A stretch of 14,530 nucleotides of DNA, from assembly GCA_002887195.1 (NCBI GenBank), contig PJAB01001433.1, forward strand, positions 1-14,530, written 5' to 3'. The notes under the pieces were generated by a model. The model saw only the letters and a program-made list of their open reading frames with translations. It was not told where the DNA came from and searched no databases. Shown in pieces: positions 8,098 through 14,082 of the stretch. A program made the position numbers and the translations under genes. Each line of letters starts with the position of its first letter. Position 1 is the stretch's first letter. This DNA is from Chrysochromulina parva. Taxonomy: Eukaryota > Haptophyta > Prymnesiales > Chrysochromulinaceae.

Positions 8098-8252
8098 TTT
8101 TCGTTCTTCGCGGAATAGTCGCGGATTTCGGGAAGAGTGCGTTTATGAATGTTCATACTTGAAGACAAACGGTTTGACCTCTTTGTGAAGAGTGTTCTTT
8201 TTGCGACGCTCGCTGATGAACACCGTGTAATCACCGTGAGTCGAGGGTTATC
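8098..8252. promoter_or_regulatory. Bidirectional promoter region, DUF2997 / lipoyl-KGD4
   Basis: 155 bp between the divergent start codons at 8097 (-) and 8253 (+). It is richer in A/T than both genes, with T-rich stretches near 8098-8107 and 8196-8202. No specific binding site is recognised. Confidence 0.5.
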
Positions 8253-8954
8253 ATGTTGCTCTCCTTCTCAAGGAGCGGCGCGGCGCTGTTGTCTCCATGG
8301 CGGATCGCGTCGCGAGCGCTCGCGACGCAGCGCTTTCCGGTGCCCACGATGGGCGACAGTATCACCGAAGGCACGCTGCTCTCGCTGCACAAGAAGGTCG
8401 GCGACTACGTTGCGATTGAGGAGCTCCTCGCCATGGTTGAGACTGATAAAGTGACCGTCGAGGTGCGGGCGCCCGCGTCGGGCACGATCAAAGCCCTTTT
8501 CTACAATCCGAATGACAACGTGCTCGTCGGAGCCGATCTAGTCGAGATTGATGTGGGCGCTGGCGGAGCGGGCGCTGCCGCCACCGCTCCAGCCTCCGCT
8601 GCTACTACACCGCCACCGAAGCCCGCTGCGGCGGCGTCGCCACCACCTCCCCCGTCAGCCCCATCGCCTGCAGCTGCAGCCATCGCTACCAGTGTGCGCC
8701 TGCACCCCGGCGGTCGGCCTTCGCTCATCAAATTCCCACCACGTGGTGCTGCGGCCATCGCTGCTGCCAAGGCCAAGCCCGTCGCCGCATCGGCCGCGGC
8801 GGCACTGCCGCTGTCTTCGCGCTTCGAGGACGGCAAGCCGTCGCCGCCCGGCACGATCACCTTCGCGGAGCTGCCGAAGCGCTTCCGCCCCAAGCCGCTC
8901 AGCAAGGAAGAGATAGAGGCCGTCGAGATGGGTGGGGCTGGCTACACCTGGTGA
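8253..8954 (+). CDS. Mitochondrial lipoyl-domain protein with KGD4/MRPS36-like C terminus
   Basis: A single 233-residue frame combines two parts of the 2-oxoglutarate dehydrogenase complex. The N terminus 'MLLSFSRSGAALLSPWRIAS' to 'RALATQRF' looks like a mitochondrial presequence. Residues about 29-101 form a lipoyl domain of the E2o (DLST) type: 'VPTMGDSITEGTLLSLHKKV', the lipoylation site 'ETDKVTVEV' with Lys66, and 'APASGTI'. A long Ala/Pro linker follows (about 102-147). There is no peripheral-subunit-binding domain and no catalytic acyltransferase domain: the protein ends where these would begin. Instead 'GRPSLIKFPPRG' (154-165) matches the 'PLIRFPDR' block of KGD4/MRPS36, and 'LPKRFRPKPLSKEEIEAVEM' plus 'GG' (207-228) matches its conserved C-terminal 'LPxKYRRKxxSxEEMExIxxGG' block. 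KGD4 is the E3 (lipoamide dehydrogenase) adaptor of the eukaryotic complex. I infer an E3-recruiting subunit that also carries a lipoyl arm. Confidence 0.85.
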   Translation: MLLSFSRSGAALLSPWRIASRALATQRFPVPTMGDSITEGTLLSLHKKVGDYVAIEELLAMVETDKVTVEVRAPASGTIKALFYNPNDNVLVGADLVEIDVGAGGAGAAATAPASAATTPPPKPAAAASPPPPPSAPSPAAAAIATSVRLHPGGRPSLIKFPPRGAAAIAAAKAKPVAASAAAALPLSSRFEDGKPSPPGTITFAELPKRFRPKPLSKEEIEAVEMGGAGYTW

Positions 8955-9317
8955 GGGTCGAGGCGACGCGACCACCGCGTCGTGTGCTGTGTGCAGAGGC
9001 AAGAGGGCTGCGAGACGCGAGCGTAGACGCTGCGCATTCGGCTACCACGAAGGAGAGGCAGCTTGACAGCTTTCGCTACACAAATCGCAGTTGCCTCGAG
9101 GAGCGCGTGGATCAGGCGCGTGCTTTCGCCAAGTGTGTATGGTATTAAATTGAGCGAGGCCTGTCTGTGCGCCGCCCCGCCGCCCTTGGAAACTACAGAA
9201 GATTCAGCTGCGCGTACCCGGCCACCGGTGCTGTAACGCGGCTGATATTGTGCGTTCACGTGTCGCTATTGTCTATACCGTGTTTAAATTTAAAATTAGC
9301 CTGTGCTATGCCATTGT
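8955..9317. other. Convergent 3' intergenic region
   Basis: Lies between the stop of the lipoyl-KGD4 gene (+) and the SECIS of the GPx gene (-). It holds an A/T-rich palindromic patch around 9281-9297 ('tgtttaaatttaaaatt') that may mark transcript ends. No gene is seen. Confidence 0.4.
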
Positions 9318-9389
9318 TCGACAGTGGTTTCTCCGGCATCCGCTCACTCTCAGGGAGCTCAGTTGCGGGCGCCATCATCTAGAGGTCGA
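9318..9389 (-). promoter_or_regulatory. SECIS element in the GPx 3' UTR
   Basis: About 77 nt past the GPx stop codon the minus strand can fold as a eukaryotic selenocysteine insertion element. Helix I: TCGAC (9389-9385) pairs with GTCGA (9322-9318). After an internal loop comes the core, ATGAT (9378-9374) facing GGAG (9334-9331), giving the tandem G.A / A.G pairs of the kink-turn quartet. Helix II: GGCGCCCGC (9373-9365) pairs with GCGGATGCC (9343-9335) with one A/C mismatch and one G-U pair. The apical loop (9364-9344) begins with the required unpaired AA (9364-9363). The spacing of 10 nt between ATGA and AA fits the consensus. I folded this by hand only. Confidence 0.82.
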
Positions 9390-9466
9390 TCATTCGGTAG
9401 CACGGCATGGCACGGGGACGGGGTGAGACATGCGAGAGCTGCGCTGCAAGCACGGCAGCTCTACGC

Positions 9467-10169
9467 CTAGACGAACACCTTCTCGAGGGCCTTGACTACA
9501 TCGTTCTCGATGGCAGACGGGCTCTGCGGCGGCCCGTAGCGCTGAAGTACGGTGCCATCCTTACCGATCAGGAACTTGGCCTGCGACGAGAGGTGAACCG
9601 GAGACGGGTCAGCACAGGCGGGCAGGCAGTGGCAGCAGAGTGCTGAGTGCGGCAAGCAGCTGCGGGCTTACAAAGTTCCATTTGATGTCGTCGCCCAGCA
9701 GCTCGCCCTTTTGCTTCTTCAGGTACGCGAAGAGTGGGTGGGTGTTCGGCCCATTGACATCCACCTTGGAGAACAAGGGGAAAGTCACGCCGTAGCCGTC
9801 GGTGAACGCCTTGATCTCTGCTGGCGTTCCGGGCTCCTGCCCGCCAAATTGGTTGCAAGGAAAGCCGAGGACCACGAACCCCTTCGGGCCCAGCCGCTGG
9901 TACATCGACTGGAGCTCCTTGTAGTTCGTGTCCGTCAAACCTCATTTCGATGCAACGTTGACAATTAATGCCACCTTGCCCTCAAATTCACTCAGATTTA
10001 CCGTTGCGTCTGTGCCCAGGCGCTTCGCGGAAAAATCGTACGCGCCCTTCATGACGACCGCATCGACTGCACGTCGCGAAGAGACCGACGCATGGCGCGA
10101 GCCAGAGCTGAGTGCGAACCCGCTCGCCGATGAGACCAAGAGCGTCCCGGCGGCAAGAAGACGCAGCAT
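9467..10169 (-). CDS. Selenocysteine glutathione peroxidase, plastid-targeted (two exons)
   Basis: Reduces hydrogen peroxide or lipid hydroperoxides. Exon 1 10169-9672, intron 9671-9581, exon 2 9580-9467; 203 residues. The ATG at 10169 begins 'MLRLLAAGTLLVSSASGFAL', a signal peptide, followed by a Ser/Arg-rich transit-like stretch to about residue 41. The GPx fold starts at 'AYDFSAK' (43-49). 'GKVALIVNVASK' is followed by an in-frame TGA (9944-9942), exactly at the catalytic position, then 'GLTDTNYKEL'; read as selenocysteine it is Sec76. The rest of the tetrad is present: Gln111 in 'FPCNQFGGQEPG', and Trp164 and Asn165 in 'KWNF'. The end is 'GTVLQRYGPPQSPSAIENDV' and 'VKALEKVFV', stop TAG. 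Cys105 is the only cysteine, so there is no obvious resolving Cys, unlike many thioredoxin-dependent plant GPxs. The SECIS downstream and intact flanking homology argue against a pseudogene. Plastid targeting is inferred from the leader. Confidence 0.93.
9581..9671 (-). other. GT-AG intron in the GPx gene
   Basis: A 91-nt, phase-0 intron: donor 'aacttt|gtaagc', acceptor 'ctcgtcgcag|gccaag'. Splicing joins 'DIKWNF' to 'AKFLIGKDG', restoring the conserved GPx 'KWNF.KFLI.KDG' sequence exactly. Confidence 0.92.
10015..10044 (-). repeat. 30-bp identical segment, copy B (in the GPx gene)
   Basis: Exact match to 5702-5731, same strand and frame, encoding 'AYDFSAKRLG'. Here it forms the first strand of the GPx fold, where 'YDFSA' is normal for the family, so this copy is more likely the native one. 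Confidence 0.95.
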
Positions 10170-10627
10170 CTATCTCGAGACCGCTTTTCTGGATTTGCAC
10201 TTTCCTGGACTTTGCCAGTTCCTGTGAAAAAACAGGATCTTTGTTCACGCCAGCAGACGAAGCTTGGCAGGGGAAGAAAGACAGATTCGGTACAAACGCT
10301 TCGCAAGACGCTACGCTGCACAAATCCGCTATCTGGTGTACTTGCGTACCCGTCACAACTCACATCCACGTGAGCATGCACATGAGCCCGTACTTGTTGG
10401 GACATCATCATCACTCGTATCTGCACTATCTTCCCCATATTCACATCGCATGCACATGCGCCATGCCCACATCCACGTGCCCCCGGGAAGCTGCGCGTCG
10501 CTCGCGCGATGCCGACGCTGCCCGCAGTCGCCTCCAAAGCTCCGCAGCGAGCTAAGGCGGCGGCGCGTTGGCATCGTCACCGGGAGCACGCGCGGCTGAG
10601 GAGCCTAGCAGGAGCCTAGCGGGAGCC
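10170..10627. other. 5' flank of the GPx gene with paired repeated motifs
   Basis: No gene seen. The motif CACATCCACGTG occurs at 10361-10372 and 10468-10479, and GCATGCACATG at 10374-10384 and 10448-10458, in mirrored order. Each CACATCCACGTG contains the palindromic G-box CACGTG, 192-310 bp upstream of the GPx start codon. They could be regulatory sites for GPx, or part of the 3' UTR of the next gene on the same strand (stop at 10628). Confidence 0.45.
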
Positions 10628-12445
10628 TCACCACAGGCCGCGCTGGCGAGTGCCGCCGCCCGCTTGCGCGGCTTGCACGGCGTTGAGCGAGCGGCTGAGC
10701 GCTCCACCGAGCAGTGGCGAGCCCGCTCGCATCGGGGGGGTGCCCATGACGGCGCGCGGCACGGCGGCAGCGCGCACCTGCTGCGGCTGCGACGCGCCCA
10801 TCAGCGCCGCCTTCGAGATGCGTGTTTCGAAGGCGTTGCCGCCCGCGAGGACACCCGCACGCAAGGGCGAGACACGATTGAGCATCGCGTTCGTCGGGGC
10901 GGGGCCAGGGGCGGGGCTCCCACCCAGCTGCAGCCGGCGCGGCCCTCCATTCGTCACGTGCGCTGGGCTGGACCGTTGTGGCGACCGTTTGTGCGCCTTG
11001 GCCAGGCCTGGCCCTGACGGTTGGTCGCCGGTGCACGCGGGCTCGCTCGAAGACGTAGCATCCGAAGACGCGATCGACGCGCCACCGTCGCTGCTGCTGT
11101 AGCCAGCTTCGTCGGCGCCCGCGGCAGGCTGCTTGGATGGCGTCACCACGTGTGCATGCGCTAGCGTCGTCGCGGGCTGCTTGGATGGCGTCGCTACGTG
11201 CGCGTGCGCTAGCGTCGCCGCGAGAGCGGGCGGCGCGGTCTGCGAAAAGTCGATAGGAGCGGCAGCAAGCTCTGCGTACCCGTTTCCTAGCCCGGCCGAC
11301 TCAACGCTCGCTCCATGCGACGACGAGGCGGAGGCCGCAGCTGACGGAAGAGCCACAGCAGACGGAGCATTCACCGCAGACGGAGCAGCCGCGCTCGGCT
11401 CCGACAAGGGCTCCTGTTCGAGCTGCTCGAGACGTGCGAGGAAGTCGATGCCGCCCGTCTTGGCGCGCGGCGGCCGCTTCGATGCGGGCATCTGCGACTG
11501 ATGTTTCTGGCTGCTCGGCGGCGGCCGGGGCGGGGCGGCACCCATGTGCCCAAAGGCCGAGGCCGGAGTCTCGGCAAACTGCTCCGCCTCGGCGAGCTGT
11601 CGAAGCATCTCTGCTGCGCTGGTGGTGCCCACGGGCTTGCGCGTCCCCCAGGGGGTGTAGGCGGAACCCGGCGTAGCGCTCGCGGCCGCAGCAGCAGCGG
11701 GTTTCGATGGCGATGCCGCCACGGCCGACGCTGCCGGCCAAACCGCCTTGGCCTCGACCATTTCGGGCAGCACCGCGCCAAAGCTGGGCTTTGCCATCAT
11801 CTCGGCAAAGCTCGGCATCGCGGGCTGCATGTTTACAGGCGGCGGTGGCGGCGGCTTCGGCGACGGCGGATTGGCTGCCATCTTGGCAGCCAAGCCCACC
11901 GACGGCTTGGGCTGCCCACCACTCGCCGTCACCTGCTTCAACGCTGCCAGCGCGACTGGAGCGGCAGGCTTGCGGTGGCCGCCGCGAAGCTTGGTGAAAT
12001 CGAGAGACGGCACCTTGGCCTTAATGGCCTCAACGCGCTCGGGCTTTGAACGCAGTCGCGGGTCGAATGCCGGCGCGTGTGGATGCTCATAGTACACGAC
12101 ACCATGCTCGAGACCAGCCACGCATGGCGGCACTGGAGGCTCGGTGGCCGAGAGAAGGGACGACGAGCCGGACGTAAACGATGAACCGGGCGTCGGCTGC
12201 TGCTTTGCGGGGCTGCTCACGTAACCCTCTTTGGGGCCACCCCATCCTGGTGGAAGGCGCGGGGCAGGCATTGGGCGGGCGCTCGTCGTGCAACTGCGCC
12301 CAAATCCGTCGCCGACGCTCGCCGATGCAAGGCTTTTTTTGGCCCGAAAGCCCGAGCGCCCCGAACGGTGAGGCTGCAATCTGTAGGGGGACCAAGAAAT
12401 ACTTTGGTTACACACGCTGTATGCGTTCGGCACGTTCCGGTACAT
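10628..12445 (-). CDS. Disordered Pro/Ala/Ser-rich protein of unknown function
   Basis: I do not recognise this 605-residue protein. The open frame is uninterrupted from the ATG at 12445-12443 to the stop at 10628; given its length and consistent Ala/Pro/Ser composition I take it as real. No signal peptide, membrane segment or folded domain is evident. Less biased islands are 'HGVVYYEHPHAPAFDPRLRS' (about 114-133) continuing to 'VPSLDFTKLRGGHRK', 'MPSFAEMMAKPSFGAVLPEM' (210-229), 'TPWGTRKPVGTTSAAEMLRQ' (264-283) and 'GGIDFLARLEQLEQE' (331-345). Such short islands in a disordered background suggest a scaffold or linear-motif protein. A 16-residue tandem duplication lies at about 411-441. The first roughly 58 residues are of different character, and Met59 ('MPAPRLPPGWGG') is an alternative start. 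Divergent from the gene at 12586. Confidence 0.6.
   Translation of the reverse strand: MYRNVPNAYSVCNQSISWSPYRLQPHRSGRSGFRAKKSLASASVGDGFGRSCTTSARPMPAPRLPPGWGGPKEGYVSSPAKQQPTPGSSFTSGSSSLLSATEPPVPPCVAGLEHGVVYYEHPHAPAFDPRLRSKPERVEAIKAKVPSLDFTKLRGGHRKPAAPVALAALKQVTASGGQPKPSVGLAAKMAANPPSPKPPPPPPVNMQPAMPSFAEMMAKPSFGAVLPEMVEAKAVWPAASAVAASPSKPAAAAAASATPGSAYTPWGTRKPVGTTSAAEMLRQLAEAEQFAETPASAFGHMGAAPPRPPPSSQKHQSQMPASKRPPRAKTGGIDFLARLEQLEQEPLSEPSAAAPSAVNAPSAVALPSAAASASSSHGASVESAGLGNGYAELAAAPIDFSQTAPPALAATLAHAHVATPSKQPATTLAHAHVVTPSKQPAAGADEAGYSSSDGGASIASSDATSSSEPACTGDQPSGPGLAKAHKRSPQRSSPAHVTNGGPRRLQLGGSPAPGPAPTNAMLNRVSPLRAGVLAGGNAFETRISKAALMGASQPQQVRAAAVPRAVMGTPPMRAGSPLLGGALSRSLNAVQAAQAGGGTRQRGLW
11123..11215 (-). 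repeat. 48-bp tandem duplication in the disordered protein gene
   Basis: Two adjacent copies of a 48-bp unit encode 'TLAHAHVATPSKQPA' and 'TLAHAHVVTPSKQPA'. They differ by a few substitutions, so this is a fairly recent in-frame duplication. Confidence 0.85.
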
Positions 12446-12585
12446 GTCTCGCGAAATGCAAGTTCTCGGGAGATTTGCGATCCCCGATACAACCCAGGTC
12501 TTGCCGGCCCGACCACCACAGGCATCCGACCCTGACGCAATCTCTGTTCCCGGAACTGTTCTCGGGTCGCACGTTTTAAGAAGAC
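12446..12585. promoter_or_regulatory. Bidirectional promoter region between 12445 (-) and 12586 (+) genes
   Basis: 140 bp between two divergent start codons. It contains 'tctcgcgaaa' near 12447, an E2F-like pattern, but a match this short can arise by chance. No other element is recognised. Confidence 0.5.
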
Positions 12586-14082
12586 ATGCGCGGGGCGGTC
12601 GTTCTTCTGTTGGCTTCCACGGCCCATGGCATAATCATGACTTCAAGTTGGGAACTCAGAATGGCTACGGGAATGCCGCAGCTACGCAGGACGTGTACGC
12701 CAAAGCTCGCACTTGAGTGGCTGCCAATAGCGCACCGCGGGTTCGCCATGTGGCATCTAAAAGATGGCTTCATGGCCTCACCTTCGGCCGCCTTTGTCGC
12801 CCTCGATCTCTTTGGCGTGAGCCTCAAAATTGTGTGGCGCTTGGCGCTGGTCTTGGTTGCCTGGCGCCTCGCGACCGCGCTCATGCGGACACGCGACCGC
12901 TTTATTTCCAATTTGCTTGGTCACGTTGGCAAGGTTGCGTTCAAGGTCTCGCGTTACTGCACTGAGCAGTCTCAGATTTTGTCGTACTTCGACGAGCGTC
13001 GTCGGGCCGTGGCGCAAGTCGCAGATCAGCTGATGGACGAGCTGAGTGCACAAGAGTTGCGCGTTCGTGCCGAGGCGGCCGAGGCAAAGAGTGCCATGCT
13101 GAAGTCGCTTCTGCAGGAGGTGTCGGAGACGAAAGCGGAGCTCGAAAAGCGCAGTGTGCTCGCCGATGTTCAAGCCGCCGTGCTGAAAGAGAAGGCACGC
13201 GTGGCTCAGCTGAAGGAGGAGGAGGTCTTGATCTCCGCCTCTCTGTTGCTCTCCCCGTCCACGTTCGACTCCTTCATCCAAGATATTCGAACAGAGACCG
13301 ACTTGATTTCGAAAGCCGCCGCTCGCGACGGCAAGCCGCTGGATGCGCTACCCACGGCCAACGCCCCGCAGGCGGAAATCGAGCCGTCACTCGCCGACGC
13401 GCCGTTCTATGCCCTCGCCGCTGTGGAGACGGCGCTGGAAGCGGCAGGGCTCCAGAGGGTTCCACAGGCTTCCACGGGGCTCCAGCCGCTCAGTGCCCGC
13501 GAGGTGGTGCCCGCGGCGGCCGCTGAAGACGGCACCAGGGCGATGCCAACGACGGAGGCGGAGAAAGTGGTAGAGGCGGAGGTGTTGGAAGTGACGAATC
13601 ACCTTCCGCCTCCTCAGCAGCTGTCGCCTTCAACTAACGTGCAGGGCATGGGCATTCAAGCAGCGGAGGCGGTGAACGAGGCGGTGAACGAGGCGGTGAA
13701 CGAGGCGGTGAACGAGGCGGTGAACGAGGCGGAGGCGCCGCAGGGCACGGGCATTGATGCAGCGCAGGCGCTTAATGAGCCCGTGAAGGAGACGGAGGCT
13801 GTAGAGATGCCAATCAAGGTAGAGGCGGCAGCTGCTGAGGAGGCGGAAGTGGCGGAGGAGGTACACAACAGGATCGGTCTGAGCGTTGGCCAGAGAGCGC
13901 CGGCTGCCGCTGTGCCTGTCGAACATGCTGTCGGTGTGCCGACAGCAGCGAAGGAGAACAGCGATCCATTTGAGCTGCTGCTCGATCTGATTGCTGGCGG
14001 CATTGTAGTTGCTGAAGCGCTCAAGGGTGAGTCCATCGGGGAGCCCGTCGACAACTCGAGGTCGAAGTCACGGGGGGGCTAA
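12586..14082 (+). CDS. Signal-peptide, membrane-segment, coiled-coil protein with EAVN repeats
   Basis: I do not recognise a named family in this 498-residue protein. The ATG at 12586 starts a short signal peptide 'MRGAVVLLLASTAHG'. A hydrophobic stretch at about 68-100 ('FVALDLFGVSLKIVWRLALV' and onward) is likely a membrane segment or amphipathic membrane helix. Residues about 135-215 are a charged coiled coil ('DELSAQELRVRAEAAEAKSA', 'EVSETKAELEKRSVLADVQA'). The second half is low-complexity Ala/Glu/Pro, with five EAVN units (361-380) between two copies of a QGxGIxAAxAxNE block (353-365 and 386-398). The tail has a final hydrophobic helix 'FELLLDLIAGGIVVAEALKG' (462-481). With such a leader it may enter the ER or the plastid; a membrane-anchored structural protein is possible, but I infer no function. 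Confidence 0.7.
   Translation: MRGAVVLLLASTAHGIIMTSSWELRMATGMPQLRRTCTPKLALEWLPIAHRGFAMWHLKDGFMASPSAAFVALDLFGVSLKIVWRLALVLVAWRLATALMRTRDRFISNLLGHVGKVAFKVSRYCTEQSQILSYFDERRRAVAQVADQLMDELSAQELRVRAEAAEAKSAMLKSLLQEVSETKAELEKRSVLADVQAAVLKEKARVAQLKEEEVLISASLLLSPSTFDSFIQDIRTETDLISKAAARDGKPLDALPTANAPQAEIEPSLADAPFYALAAVETALEAAGLQRVPQASTGLQPLSAREVVPAAAAEDGTRAMPTTEAEKVVEAEVLEVTNHLPPPQQLSPSTNVQGMGIQAAEAVNEAVNEAVNEAVNEAVNEAEAPQGTGIDAAQALNEPVKETEAVEMPIKVEAAAAEEAEVAEEVHNRIGLSVGQRAPAAAVPVEHAVGVPTAAKENSDPFELLLDLIAGGIVVAEALKGESIGEPVDNSRSKSRGG
13666..13725 (+). repeat. 12-bp tandem repeat, five units (EAVN)
   Basis: Five exact copies of gaggcggtgaac, encoding Glu-Ala-Val-Asn each, in frame. The perfect identity, third codon positions included, indicates recent slippage or unequal crossing-over. 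Copy number is likely to vary between strains. Confidence 0.97.

Noticed and set aside
9609..9938. GPx annotated as a separate downstream ORF, or as a pseudogene with a premature stop
   Set aside because: The 'stop' is TGA exactly at the Sec/Cys catalytic position, the frame and homology continue on both sides, and a SECIS follows the true stop.
10568..11501. Several + strand open frames across the disordered protein gene
   Set aside because: They are GC-driven shadow frames of the long minus-strand gene; the minus frame is longest and has protein-like islands and an in-frame duplication.
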